DNA of 64,000 nt from an uncultured Christensenella sp. (GTDB lineage Bacteria > Bacillota > Clostridia > Christensenellales > Borkfalkiaceae): NCBI GenBank assembly GCA_910578195.1, contig CAJTOY010000002.1, forward strand, positions 196,272-260,271. The letters are read 5' to 3'. The translations under genes were made by a program, and so were the position numbers. Positions 8,274 through 16,629 of this stretch are shown here, in pieces. The notes beneath the pieces are model-generated. The model was given only the letters and a program-made list of their open reading frames with translations. It was not told the DNA's origin and searched no databases. The first letter of the stretch is position 1. Every line of letters begins with the position of its first letter.

Positions 8274-10109
8274 TTATTCAACCGTGACGCTTTTGGCGAG
8301 GTTTCGGGGCTTATCCACGTCGTTGCCTCTCAAAACGCTGAGATAGTACGCGAATAACTGCATTGCTATTACCGCAAGACTTGCAAAAAAATGCTCGTCC
8401 GTTTCGGGTATGCGGAATATTCTTTCGAATTTTTCGGGTATACCTTCGGCTTTTTCGGACGCGAGAACGGCTACATACGCGCCGCGGCTAGCCGTTTCGA
8501 CAAGGTTACTGACCGTTTTTTCGATTAAATTTTTCTGTGTGAGAATACCGAGAACCAGCGTGCCGTCCTCGATAAGGCTGATTGTGCCGTGTTTAAGCTC
8601 GCCCGCGGCGTACGCCTCGGAGTGGATATAGCTGATTTCTTTTAATTTGAGGCTGCTTTCTATGCTTACCGCGTAGTCTATGCCTCTGCCTATAAAGAAA
8701 ACGTCCTTTTTGTCCATCATTTGGGAAGCGAATTTCTGCACTTCCTCTTTGAGCGCGAGCGTTTTTTCTATTTTTTCGGGCAATAAAGTCAACTCTTTTT
8801 TGAGGGTTGCATAGTATTCGCCCGCAACCGCGCCGCGCACTTTCGCGAGTTTCAGCGCAATTAAATACATTGCTATAAGCTGCGCGCTGTACGCCTTGGT
8901 GGTAGCGACCGAAATTTCGGGACCCGCCTTGGTGTAAAATACGCTGTCGGCTTCGCGCGCAATGGACGAGCCGAGCACGTTGACGATTGCAAGCGTTTTG
9001 ACGCCGTTTTGCTTCATTTCTCTCAGCGCCGCAAGGCTGTCCGCGGTTTCGCCCGACTGGCTGATTACGATTACCAGTTCTTTACCGCTTAAAACGGGCT
9101 TACGGTAGCGGAATTCCGACGCGATTTCAACCCTTACGGGTATGCGCGCGAGATCCTCTAAAACGTACTGCGCGACTACGCCGACATGGTATGCCGAGCC
9201 GCAGCCCGTTATTATTATACTGCCGATATCCTTTAAATACTCTTCCGAAAGGTTTAATTCGGATAAATCGAGTTTGCCGTCGTGAAGAAAGTAATTTACT
9301 GTGTTTTTAACCACTTCGGGCTGTTCGTGGATTTCCTTCAACATGAAGTGCTCCCACCCGCCCTTTTCCGCCGCTTCCGCGTCCCATGAAATCACGGTAG
9401 CGTCTTTTTTTATCTCTTCGCGGTCGAGGTTATAGAAAGTTACTCCCTTTTCGGAAAGCAAAACTATGTCGTGGTTGTCTGTATAGTAAATGTTGCGCGT
9501 GTATTTTAAAATCGCGGGTACGTCCGACGCGAGATAAGCGCCGCCGTCGGTGTAGCCGATTACCATGGGGCTGTCCTTGCGGATTGCAAAGATTTTGCCG
9601 GGGTAATCCTTGAACAGCACGGCGAGCGCATACGAGCCCCTGACGTGCAAAGCGAATTCGGAAATAGCCCGCAAAGGCTCGCCGTATTTTTTGTAATAAT
9701 AATCTACGAGCTTGGTCGCGACCTCGGTATCGGTTTCCGAATAAAAAGTATAACCGCGCCGCATGAGCTTTTCTTTTAGCGGCGTGAAGTTTTCTATTAT
9801 CCCGTTGTGCACGGCGACAATGGTCTTTTCGTCGTTGCAGTGCGGGTGTGCGTTGTTTTCGGAAGGCTCGCCGTGGGTCGCCCAGCGCGTATGACCTATG
9901 CCGCACAAACCTTTCAGTTTTTTGCCGCCGTCGGTGAGGTCGCCGAGTACCTTCAACTTGCCCTTTGCCTTTACTATATCGATGGTTCCGTCTTTGTCGC
10001 TGACCGCGACGCCGGCGGAATCGTATCCTCTGTATTCGAGTTTAGTAAGCCCGTCCAGAATAACGGGCGCGGCTTGTTTACCGCCCGTAAAACCTACTAT
10101 TCCACACAT
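8274..10109 (-). CDS. glmS: Glutamine--fructose-6-phosphate aminotransferase (isomerizing)
   Basis: This 611-residue enzyme makes glucosamine-6-phosphate from fructose-6-phosphate and glutamine. The N-terminal nucleophile is present (MCGIVGF, Cys2), followed by EYRGYDSAG, GIGHTRWATHG and NNAHPH in the glutaminase domain. Two SIS domains follow, with GCGSAYHVG and SQSGETADS. The C-terminus KPRNLAKSVTVE is canonical. It lies 12 bp after glmM. Many Firmicutes place a glmS ribozyme upstream, but the gap here is far too short for one. Confidence 0.97.
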   Translation of the reverse strand: MCGIVGFTGGKQAAPVILDGLTKLEYRGYDSAGVAVSDKDGTIDIVKAKGKLKVLGDLTDGGKKLKGLCGIGHTRWATHGEPSENNAHPHCNDEKTIVAVHNGIIENFTPLKEKLMRRGYTFYSETDTEVATKLVDYYYKKYGEPLRAISEFALHVRGSYALAVLFKDYPGKIFAIRKDSPMVIGYTDGGAYLASDVPAILKYTRNIYYTDNHDIVLLSEKGVTFYNLDREEIKKDATVISWDAEAAEKGGWEHFMLKEIHEQPEVVKNTVNYFLHDGKLDLSELNLSEEYLKDIGSIIITGCGSAYHVGVVAQYVLEDLARIPVRVEIASEFRYRKPVLSGKELVIVISQSGETADSLAALREMKQNGVKTLAIVNVLGSSIAREADSVFYTKAGPEISVATTKAYSAQLIAMYLIALKLAKVRGAVAGEYYATLKKELTLLPEKIEKTLALKEEVQKFASQMMDKKDVFFIGRGIDYAVSIESSLKLKEISYIHSEAYAAGELKHGTISLIEDGTLVLGILTQKNLIEKTVSNLVETASRGAYVAVLASEKAEGIPEKFERIFRIPETDEHFFASLAVIAMQLFAYYLSVLRGNDVDKPRNLAKSVTVE

Positions 10110-10121
10110 ATAAAATTCCCC

Positions 10122-11510
10122 TTATTTTACAGTATGCCCGTTATTGCGAAGAACTTCCGCAATTTCTTTCGTAAATGTTTTACACTGTTTTTCGCTTTCC
10201 GCTTCAACCATTATTCTGACAAGCGGCTCGGTACCCGACGCGCGGACTAATATTCTGCCGCGGTTGCCGAGCTTGTCCTCGACGCGCTTGACCGCCGCAA
10301 GGACGTCCGCGTCGTTTTGCGCCGCCTCCTTGTCCTTTACGCGGATATTCAAAAGCACCTGGGGATAAATTTTGAGCGCCGACGCAAGCTTTGAAAGGCT
10401 TGTCTTTCTGGCAAGAATTACTTCCATTACTTTAAGGCTGGTCAGAATTCCGTCGCCCGTCGTCGCGTACTTCGAAAAGATTATATGACCCGACTGTTCT
10501 CCGCCGAGTCTGCAACCGTTCTGCGACATATATTCTTTGACGTATTTGTCGCCGACCGCCGTTTGCGCATACTCTATGCCCGCCTCGTCGAAAGCTTTAT
10601 ACAGCCCGAAATTCGACATTACGGTGGTCACAACGGTGTTGGTTACGAGTTTGCCGCGGTCTTTCATGTAAAGACCGTAAATGTAGAGTATGTGGTCGCC
10701 CGTGACGACGTTGCCCTTTTCGTCGACGCAAAGGCATCTGTCCGCGTCGCCGTCGTAGGCAAAGCCTACGTCGAGCTTCTTTTCTTTTACGAGCTTTTGC
10801 AAGCCCTCGATATGGGTAGAGCCCGCGTTATTGTTGATATTCTGTCCGTCGGGTTCGGCGTTTATGACGTAAGTCGTTGCGCCCAGCGCCTCGAAAACGG
10901 ATTTTGCAATGTTCCAGCTTGAACCGTTGGCGCAGTCGAGCCCGACCCTCATTCCTCTGAACGAATACATTCCGAGGGAAATGAGATAACCGATATAGCG
11001 GTTTCTGCCCGACGCGTAGTCGACCGTTTTGCCTATTTTCTCACGGGTTGCATAGGGAAGCTCGGTGTAACTCTGACCGAAAACATTGAGCTTTCCGTCG
11101 ATATAGTCTTCGATAAGGGCTATGGTTTCCTCGTCGGTCTTTTCACCTTTTGAATTTATTAACTTGATACCGTTGTCGTAATATGGATTGTGGCTCGCGG
11201 AAATCATAATTCCGCAGTCAAACTCGTCCACTCTCGCAAGATATGCGACCGAAGGGGTGGTCGTAACGTGCAACATGTACGCGTCGGCGCCCGACGCCGT
11301 CAATCCCGCAATGAGAGTGTATTCGAACATATAGCTCGAACGTCTCGTATCCTTTCCTATTACCACCCTGGGCGCGGAATTATCGCCCGCCCGTTTTTTA
11401 AGTTCCCCGTAATACCAGCCGAGGAATCTGCCGACTTTATATGCGTGATCCGCGGTGAGAGTTAAGTTAGCCTCGCCGCGAAAACCATCTGTTCCGAAAT
11501 ATCTGCCCAT
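10122..11510 (-). CDS. glmM: Phosphoglucosamine mutase
   Basis: The 462-residue enzyme interconverts glucosamine-6-phosphate and glucosamine-1-phosphate. It shows the N-terminus MGRYFGTDGFRGEAN, the active-site phosphoserine loop ISASHNPYYDNGIKL, the metal-binding loop DGDADRCLCVD, the sugar-binding GGEQSGHI and the phosphate-binding RASGTEPLVRIM. Length is normal. It starts 1 bp after the stop of the acyltransferase gene. The three genes form a compact UDP-GlcNAc pathway operon. Confidence 0.97.
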   Translation of the reverse strand: MGRYFGTDGFRGEANLTLTADHAYKVGRFLGWYYGELKKRAGDNSAPRVVIGKDTRRSSYMFEYTLIAGLTASGADAYMLHVTTTPSVAYLARVDEFDCGIMISASHNPYYDNGIKLINSKGEKTDEETIALIEDYIDGKLNVFGQSYTELPYATREKIGKTVDYASGRNRYIGYLISLGMYSFRGMRVGLDCANGSSWNIAKSVFEALGATTYVINAEPDGQNINNNAGSTHIEGLQKLVKEKKLDVGFAYDGDADRCLCVDEKGNVVTGDHILYIYGLYMKDRGKLVTNTVVTTVMSNFGLYKAFDEAGIEYAQTAVGDKYVKEYMSQNGCRLGGEQSGHIIFSKYATTGDGILTSLKVMEVILARKTSLSKLASALKIYPQVLLNIRVKDKEAAQNDADVLAAVKRVEDKLGNRGRILVRASGTEPLVRIMVEAESEKQCKTFTKEIAEVLRNNGHTVK

Positions 11511-11511
11511 T

Positions 11512-12180
11512 TTACCTCTCGTTTTTTGCGACTATTTCTCCGCCGCTTTTATAAATACTGCCTGCGGGCACGACTCCGCGCACGCAAGACAAAGGATATA
11601 CGTTAGTATTTTTACCTATCACCGTTCCGGGGTTGAGAACGCTGTTGCACCCCACCTCTACAAAGTCGCCGAGCATCGCCCCGAACTTTTTCAAGCCCGT
11701 GGCTATCGTCTGCTCGCCCTTTACCGTTACAAGGGTCTTATCCGACTTTACGTTCGAGGTTATCGAGCCCGCGCCCATATGCGCCTTATGCCCCAAAATG
11801 CTGTCGCCTACATAGTTGTAATGCGGCACCTGCACGCCGTCGAACAAAATTACGTTTTTAAGCTCGGTAGAGTTGCCGACTACGCACCCCTTGCCCACAA
11901 GCGCGCTGCCGCGTATGAAAGCGCAGTGCCTTACTTCGGTTTCCGCGCCGATTATGCACGGCGAACCCAGATATGCCGTGGGCGCGATTTTCGCGCTTTT
12001 ATGAACCCACACCTTATCGGAAATTTCGGTATACTCGCTTTTGTCGAGCAAGTTGCCGATTTTTATTATCATATCTTTAATCTTGCCGAGCGCTTCCCAC
12101 GGATATTCAAAAGCCGAAAGGTAATCGGCGGCGGCGGTATAATTCAAATCATACAAATCGATTGTCTTCAATTCAAACAC
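11512..12180 (-). CDS. Left-handed beta-helix acyltransferase, GlmU C-domain-like
   Basis: This 222-residue protein consists mainly of hexapeptide repeats (for example VHKSAKIAPTAYLGSPCIIGAETEVRHCAFIRG). It has a substrate loop GHKAHMGAGSITSNVKSD like that of GlmU acetyltransferase domains. The N-terminal ~60 residues are helical, and no uridyltransferase domain (LAAGxGTRM) is present. Next to glmM and glmS it probably acetylates glucosamine-1-phosphate or a related sugar. UDP-GlcNAc pyrophosphorylase would then be encoded elsewhere. The start is a GTG at 12180 with no ribosome binding site, preceded by a small inverted repeat. Confidence 0.8.
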   Translation of the reverse strand: MFELKTIDLYDLNYTAAADYLSAFEYPWEALGKIKDMIIKIGNLLDKSEYTEISDKVWVHKSAKIAPTAYLGSPCIIGAETEVRHCAFIRGSALVGKGCVVGNSTELKNVILFDGVQVPHYNYVGDSILGHKAHMGAGSITSNVKSDKTLVTVKGEQTIATGLKKFGAMLGDFVEVGCNSVLNPGTVIGKNTNVYPLSCVRGVVPAGSIYKSGGEIVAKNER

Positions 12181-12184
12181 CTGA

Positions 12185-12241
12185 AATTGTCATAAACCGA
12201 CAATTATGTATTATTTTAACATCATTTATAATAGTTGTCAA
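12185..12241 (-). promoter_or_regulatory. Promoter and leader hairpin of the amino-sugar operon
   Basis: TTGACA (12241-12236), 17 bp, TAAAAT (12218-12213) with a TGT extension make a consensus promoter. The 32-nt leader holds an inverted repeat, AATTGTC (12185-12191) and GACAATT (12199-12205) around a 7-nt loop. It ends 4 bp before the GTG start. It could control translation of the first gene. Confidence 0.75.
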
Positions 12242-12322
12242 CGGTAAATTACAGTTTTGTAAAATTTACGTGAAATATGTCGCTTTTTTTGGGCTTTTTT
12301 TTAATTAAATACAGTATGTGCA

Positions 12323-12354
12323 AGCGCGGGGCAATTTATAAATTGCCCCGCGCT
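12323..12354. repeat. Perfect 32-bp palindrome downstream of a small gene
   Basis: AGCGCGGGGCAATTTA (12323-12338) is followed directly by its exact reverse complement (12339-12354). It could form a 14-bp stem with a tiny loop. It lies just past the stop of the small gene at 12361-12570 but has no proper T-run on either side, so terminator function is only likely. Confidence 0.6.
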
Positions 12355-12360
12355 ATGCGT

Positions 12361-12570
12361 TTATTCGATCGGATACGCTTTTTCAATGTCGCTTATACCG
12401 TATTTATAAAATTCGTCCCACCCGCTGATTATTTCCAGACACTCCAAAAACGCATACCTGCCGCCGTCGATAAAATCCGATTTGTCGCCCGCCAGTTCGT
12501 CCAGATTAATTAAAATGTTTTCAATTAACCGTTTTAAAATTTCGTTTCCGTTATTTCTTCTTTTAATCAT
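12361..12570 (-). CDS. Small hypothetical protein (69 aa)
   Basis: This protein is not recognised. It is acidic and helical (MIKRRNNGNEILKRLIENIL at the start, WDEFYKYGISDIEKAYPIE at the end). Support comes from context: a TATAAT at 12592-12597, a ribosome binding site AAAGGTG 4 nt before the ATG, and the strong palindrome directly after the stop. It lies divergently from the Wzy-like gene. Confidence 0.55.
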   Translation of the reverse strand: MIKRRNNGNEILKRLIENILINLDELAGDKSDFIDGGRYAFLECLEIISGWDEFYKYGISDIEKAYPIE

Positions 12571-12674
12571 AAAACACCTTTTTTTGTTTTATTATAACAA
12601 TTTTTAAGATTGTATTTCCGTCGGATTTTGACGAATTTTAAATTACTCAAATTTTAAAATAAAGCGGCTACCGT

Positions 12675-12703
12675 TTGACAATAAAATAATAAAGGTTTAT
12701 ACT
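12675..12703 (+). promoter_or_regulatory. Sigma-A promoter of the Wzy-like gene
   Basis: TTGACA (12675-12680), a 17-bp spacer and TATACT (12698-12703). The leader is about 25 nt and has no clear Shine-Dalgarno sequence before the ATG at 12733. Confidence 0.8.
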
Positions 12704-12732
12704 TGAAATAATAAAAAAAACGAAGACAACAA

Positions 12733-14142
12733 ATGAACGATAAAATTGCAAAACTGAAAAACTGCGAATTTATGAAGATATTGAAAAAAGTTTTATCTTC
12801 TAAATATTTTCCGTTCCTGACGGCGGCGTTTACGCTACTCAGCTACTACCTCGGTTTGGATGTAGTCCTTTTTTACTACATTGCTATCGTAGGCATTGCA
12901 ATGATTATCCTGCTTGACGACGTTACGCCGATAATTTCCATACTGATTTTTATCGGCGTCGCGATATCGCTCAAAAACACCCCCTCGGTTTCCATGGGTA
13001 ACTCCGACTACTACCACCGACCCGAAATATTCATTCAAATTTTTATAATCGTCGGGCTTATGATTGCCGCCGCGATTTACAGATTTGTAAAAACCGTTTT
13101 AACGAAAAAATTCAAATTCACGCAAATGTTTTTCGGACTGTGCGCGTTTGCGTTCGTCCTTATCATTAACGGAATTTTCAGCAAGGATTACGACCCCAAA
13201 AACCTGCTTTTCGGAGTAATACTTGCAGTGTTCTTCCTCGGGATTTATTCCGCGTTGAAGGACAATCTGAAAATTACCGCAAACTCCTATGACAATATTG
13301 CGTACAGCTTTCTCGCGCTCAGCGTGCTTCTCGTTATCGAACTTATCGTAGCCTACGCCACCACGGAAGGGATTTTCGAAAACGGCACGATTGACAGAGG
13401 CAAGCTTATCTTCGGCTGGGGCGTCTACAATACGTTCGGCTTAATGCTTTTGATGTGTATCCCCGCCGTAATGTATCTCGCCTGCAAGAAGCAATACGGG
13501 TTTGTTTATACCCTCTATTCTTTTTCGCTTTTCGTTGCGCTGTTCTTCTCGTGCAGCAGACAAGCCATGGTAGGCGGAGTAATCGTTTATCCTTTCTGTC
13601 TGGTGCTGCTGTTCTTAAAGGGCAAAAACAGATTTGCGAATATGTGCGTGCTCGGCGGGGCGGCGGTAGCCGGCATTATCCTTATAGGTATTTTCAACGA
13701 AGCCGTTTTTAATTTCTTTAAAGTAATTTTCGACAATATCATAGTCAACGGCGAGCTGAACGGCAGCGGCAGAACCCGGCTTTGGAGAGAAGCCGCCGCG
13801 TACTTTAAAAAGTATCCGATATTCGGAGCGGGCTTTTTCGTGGATTTTACTTATACGGGCGACTCGGGGCTGGGATTTATTCCGCTTATGTGCCACAACA
13901 CCGTTTTGCAGCTTTTAAGCGCGTGCGGAATTTTAGGGCTGGCGGTTTACACTGTGCACAGAACGCAGACAATTATCAGCTATTTCAAAAACATTAACGC
14001 AGAGAGAACATTTATCGCTTTAACAATTCTTTCGATTTTAATACTCAGCTTGCTGGACAACCACATATTCAACGTATTCCCGACTATAATTTATAGCGCG
14101 CTTATTGCTGTTTTGGATAAATCGGAAAAAGTCAAGTTATAA
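12733..14142 (+). CDS. O-antigen ligase/polymerase-like membrane protein
   Basis: This 469-residue polytopic membrane protein has roughly 11-12 hydrophobic segments. A periplasm-side loop near residues 335-400 shows the Wzy_C/O-antigen ligase pattern GSGRTRLWREAAAYFKKYP, GAGF and CHNTVLQLLSACGILGL. Such proteins polymerise or transfer lipid-linked surface glycans. Its position opposite the amino-sugar operon suggests a role in the same surface polysaccharide. It has its own promoter, and a terminator at 14148 ends both it and the convergent gene. The gene symbol is left open because ligase and polymerase cannot be told apart here. Confidence 0.8.
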   Translation: MNDKIAKLKNCEFMKILKKVLSSKYFPFLTAAFTLLSYYLGLDVVLFYYIAIVGIAMIILLDDVTPIISILIFIGVAISLKNTPSVSMGNSDYYHRPEIFIQIFIIVGLMIAAAIYRFVKTVLTKKFKFTQMFFGLCAFAFVLIINGIFSKDYDPKNLLFGVILAVFFLGIYSALKDNLKITANSYDNIAYSFLALSVLLVIELIVAYATTEGIFENGTIDRGKLIFGWGVYNTFGLMLLMCIPAVMYLACKKQYGFVYTLYSFSLFVALFFSCSRQAMVGGVIVYPFCLVLLFLKGKNRFANMCVLGGAAVAGIILIGIFNEAVFNFFKVIFDNIIVNGELNGSGRTRLWREAAAYFKKYPIFGAGFFVDFTYTGDSGLGFIPLMCHNTVLQLLSACGILGLAVYTVHRTQTIISYFKNINAERTFIALTILSILILSLLDNHIFNVFPTIIYSALIAVLDKSEKVKL

Positions 14143-14147
14143 AAAAT

Positions 14148-14182
14148 AAGAGGCGCCGAAACCGACGCCTCTTTTATTTTAT
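14148..14182. terminator. Bidirectional intrinsic terminator
   Basis: AAGAGGCG (14148-14155) pairs with CGCCTCTT (14166-14173), the loop holds further pairs, and TTTATTTTATTT follows. It separates the convergent genes at 12733 and 14183. Confidence 0.8.
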
Positions 14183-14560
14183 TTATAAACCGAGTTCCTT
14201 TTCCTTTTTGTATTTTTCAAGCGCTTGCAGGTATTTAGAGGATAGCTGAAACGTATAACGCTGTTTATCCTCGTATGAAAGCCGGTCATAATATTCGCGG
14301 TCGGTAAGTCTGCCTATCGCGTCCGAAACCTCGCCCTCTTCCTCCAAAAGCCGTTTGACCTTTAAATAGAATAAATCGTGTTTTTCGCCTTTGATTTCCT
14401 TTTGCACCTTGCCCTTTAAGGTGGATTTGTACTTAACCTCGTTAAGCCCCTTTTCCCTAGCCTGAAAGGTTCCTTCGTCGATGTTCTTTTTACACTCGTC
14501 CCAGAAATTGTTTTTAAGCCTTTGTTTAGCGGCGCGCGCCATTTCTTTTAAATCAGACAT
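14183..14560 (-). CDS. Charged hypothetical protein (125 aa)
   Basis: This protein is not recognised. It is Lys/Glu-rich and helical with no membrane segment (KEIKGEKHDLFYLKVKRLLEEEGE, YEDKQRYTFQLSSKYLQALEKYKKEK). The start at 14560 has a ribosome binding site AAAGGA. It lies downstream of rpsU but past its terminator, so it is probably expressed separately. Confidence 0.65.
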   Translation of the reverse strand: MSDLKEMARAAKQRLKNNFWDECKKNIDEGTFQAREKGLNEVKYKSTLKGKVQKEIKGEKHDLFYLKVKRLLEEEGEVSDAIGRLTDREYYDRLSYEDKQRYTFQLSSKYLQALEKYKKEKELGL

Positions 14561-14610
14561 ATCATTTCCTTTTAATTGACAAAATTTTTTATAAATCGAC
14601 TTATTTTCAA

Positions 14611-14652
14611 AATAAAAAGGTCTGACCGATTTTTTATATCGGACAGACCTTT
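14611..14652 (-). terminator. Intrinsic terminator of rpsU
   Basis: On the minus strand AAAGGTCTG and CCGAT pair with ATCGG and CAGACCTTT around a T-T mismatch and an A-rich loop, followed by TTATTTTG. Confidence 0.85.
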
Positions 14653-14657
14653 AATTT

Positions 14658-14834
14658 TTAGTTTTTGTTTCTCTTTCTCGCGGCTTCCGCTTTTTTGCGT
14701 CTTTTAACGGAGGGGGATTCGTAGAATTCCTTCTTACGCAAATCGCCGATAATTCCGTCGCGCGAGCACTTTCTTTTGAAACGTCTTAACGCGCTTTCAA
14801 CCGACTCGTTTTCGCCAACCTTGATTAATGACAT
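14658..14834 (-). CDS. rpsU: Small ribosomal subunit protein bS21
   Basis: A 58-residue protein that binds the 30S subunit near the 3' end of 16S rRNA. The translation starts MSLIKVGENESVESALRRF and continues with KRKCSRDGIIGDLRKKEFYE, PSVKRRKKAEAARKRNKN, which is classic bS21. It begins with ATG at 14834-14832, with a perfect ribosome binding site (AAGGAGGG about 11 nt upstream), and ends with TAA at 14658. The product is just under 60 residues and is easily missed. Confidence 0.95.
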   Translation of the reverse strand: MSLIKVGENESVESALRRFKRKCSRDGIIGDLRKKEFYESPSVKRRKKAEAARKRNKN

Positions 14835-14915
14835 AACTCTCTACCCTCCTTTGCCTGACGCAGTTAGTCGCGTTTTCTCAACGCTAACAAATTATACCAA
14901 ACCCAAAACCATAAG

Positions 14916-15119
14916 TCAAACAATTTTCTGTATTTGCAGATTGAAATTCTGCCCGTTTTTAAAAATCATACAAAGAACGTTGTTTTTAATTTCAAAATCG
15001 CCTATAAAATATTCGTTTAACAGCGGCTGTATTTCCTGCATTAACTGCAAGGGCGTAATTTCCCCCTCGTTTACTGCGGCCGATATGTCCGCGGTATTTT
15101 TTTCTTCACGTAAATCCAT
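14916..15119 (-). CDS. Small hypothetical protein (67 aa)
   Basis: This protein is not recognised. It has an acidic N-terminus followed by EIQPLLNEYFIGDFEIKN and a beta-rich end (VLCMIFKNGQNFNLQIQKI). A ribosome binding site AAGGA lies 11 nt before the ATG. It lies upstream of rpsU in the same direction, 81 bp away, and may share its transcript. Confidence 0.45.
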   Translation of the reverse strand: MDLREEKNTADISAAVNEGEITPLQLMQEIQPLLNEYFIGDFEIKNNVLCMIFKNGQNFNLQIQKIV

Positions 15120-15190
15120 AATTATTTTATCCTTAGTTTTTATTCAATCTTCCGCGCAGATAATTGTATTTCCATTATAACAGCTAAATG

Positions 15191-15214
15191 CGACGAAAGC
15201 AAGATTTTTCGTCG
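15191..15214. promoter_or_regulatory. Inverted-repeat operator upstream of the second tandem-XRE gene
   Basis: CGACGAAA (15191-15198) and TTTCGTCG (15207-15214) are perfect arms around GCAAGATT. The ACGAAA...GCAAG...TTTCGT pattern recurs at 46101-46138 upstream of the third tandem-XRE gene, which suggests related regulators with related binding sites. Confidence 0.55.
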
Positions 15215-15256
15215 GTTTTCGCGGATAATATTTTGTAAAAAAAGGACTTATATTGT

Positions 15257-15718
15257 ATGAATACGTCGAAAAATGTCGAACAAGTTTCCGAGCAGTTTGT
15301 CGAAAGATTTTCCGAGCTTTTGGACGAAGTCGGAAAGAATGCCTATACCGTCAGCAAGGAAATAGGCTGTGGAAATTCAACCCTCTCCCACTATTTAACC
15401 AAAAGGCATTTGCCGAAGCTGATTATCGCTATAAAATTAGCGGACTATTTTAACTGCACCCTCGATTATTTATTAGGTCGCAAAGACGAAAACTACGCGA
15501 CCGAATTCAAGCCTTGCCCCGAGTTCGGCAAGCACTTCGACGATATTTGCAAAAAACTGAAAGTTTCCCGCTCTCGGTTGCATGACGACACCAATATAGC
15601 GGAATCGGTCATGCGCTACTGGATAAAAGGCAAAACAAAGCCTTCGGTTTTTAGCCTTACACAAATTGCCGATGCGCTGAACGTATCGATAGACTACCTC
15701 ATAGGCAGAGAAGCATAG
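15257..15718 (+). CDS. Tandem XRE-type HTH regulator
   Basis: This 153-residue protein has two Cro/C1-type HTH domains. Domain 1 (AYTVSKEIGCGNSTLSHYLTK) ends in CTLDYLLGRKDE and domain 2 (SRSRLHDDTNIAESVMRYWI) ends in SIDYLIGREA. The layout is the same as in the proteins at 5855 and 46171. The start has a ribosome binding site AAAGGA 10 nt upstream. An inverted repeat upstream fits autoregulation. Its terminator is split by the insertion of the 15-kb island, so it is the left flanking gene of the empty site. Confidence 0.85.
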   Translation: MNTSKNVEQVSEQFVERFSELLDEVGKNAYTVSKEIGCGNSTLSHYLTKRHLPKLIIAIKLADYFNCTLDYLLGRKDENYATEFKPCPEFGKHFDDICKKLKVSRSRLHDDTNIAESVMRYWIKGKTKPSVFSLTQIADALNVSIDYLIGREA

Positions 15719-15769
15719 AAAAACGCCCGCCGTACGCGGCGGTGTCATAGGGATTATTAAGTTCCTAGA

Positions 15770-15810
15770 GAGACGGTATAGCGAAATGCTATGCCGTTTC
15801 TCTTTTGTCT
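15770..15810. terminator. Terminator hairpin at the left end of the island
   Basis: AGAGACGGTATAGC (15770-15783) pairs with GCTATGCCG and TCTCT (89-804) around GAAAT, followed by TTTTG. It lies between the island end and the recombinase fragment and may insulate the island. Confidence 0.65.
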
Positions 15811-16560
15811 TGTACGGGTAAGCATATTTGTCCCACACCGTTAAAGTAAAGGTCTATCCGTTGCGTTCTTCGTCCGTTAATCTTTTCCGCTTGGTGCACA
15901 ACTACCTTTTGTACAATCTCCCGTACAAGTTCGGGCGTAAGTTCGGTTATCTCCGTGTACTTGCGTACCGAGCACATAAACCTCGTTACGTTGTCGGACT
16001 GTTCTTTCGCCTTGGATAACTCTTGCCGTAAGAAGTAAGCGCGTTCTTTTAGTTCCCGTTGCTCTTGCTCAAAAGACTGGCTCATCTTAACAAACCGCTC
16101 GTCAGAAAGATTTCCACATACTTTGTCTTCATAGAGATTTTGTATAATGCGGTCGAGTGCTTGGATTCGCTTGTCGGCTTCTTCGAGTTCGCGCGTTTGG
16201 CTTTGCAGTTTCTTCCGCAGTTCCTTTTCGTTCTCATTTCGTACAATTTCTAAAAACTCTTGCTCATAGTCCTTTGCAAATGCAAGCACTCTTTGAAGAT
16301 TGGTAAGTACAAAATGCCCTACGGCTTCTACGGTAATCTGATGCGAAGTGCAGGTTGCCTTTTTCTTTTTACGGTACGACGAACAGTTGAAATATTCTTT
16401 TTGCTTCATCGTCGTGCAACGGCATAGATACATCTTTTGTCCGTAGTCTGCGCAGTACACTATCAAACACATTGTCTTTGGAATTATCGCTGTCGTTCAC
16501 GGCAACGATATATTCCGTTCCGTTATACGTTTCCTTATAAGTATAGAGTTGCTTTTCGAT
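15789..16560 (-). pseudogene. Decayed large serine recombinase, C-terminal fragment
   Basis: The open frame 15789-16472 encodes the zinc-ribbon, long coiled coil and C-terminal domain of a large serine recombinase (GQKMYLCR, KQKEYFNCSSYRKKKKATCTSH, then LVREIVQKVVVHQAEK). The catalytic N-terminal domain is missing. The first zinc pair reads CADY instead of the usual CADC, so a metal-binding Cys is lost. Upstream sequence in another frame (EYIVAVNDSDNSKDNVF, up to 16560) looks like the missing preceding segment or a small TnpW-like protein, so a frameshift is likely. The element is probably no longer self-mobile. Confidence 0.7.
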
Positions 16561-16629
16561 AATTTAGTCCCTTGTGGACGTCGAGATATCCGGTTATTTT
16601 TCCTCGCTACCATCCATAAGGAAGAAGAG

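Noticed and set aside
10109..10122. glmS ribozyme upstream of glmS
   Set aside because: The gap to glmM is just 12 bp, and no ribozyme fold could fit.
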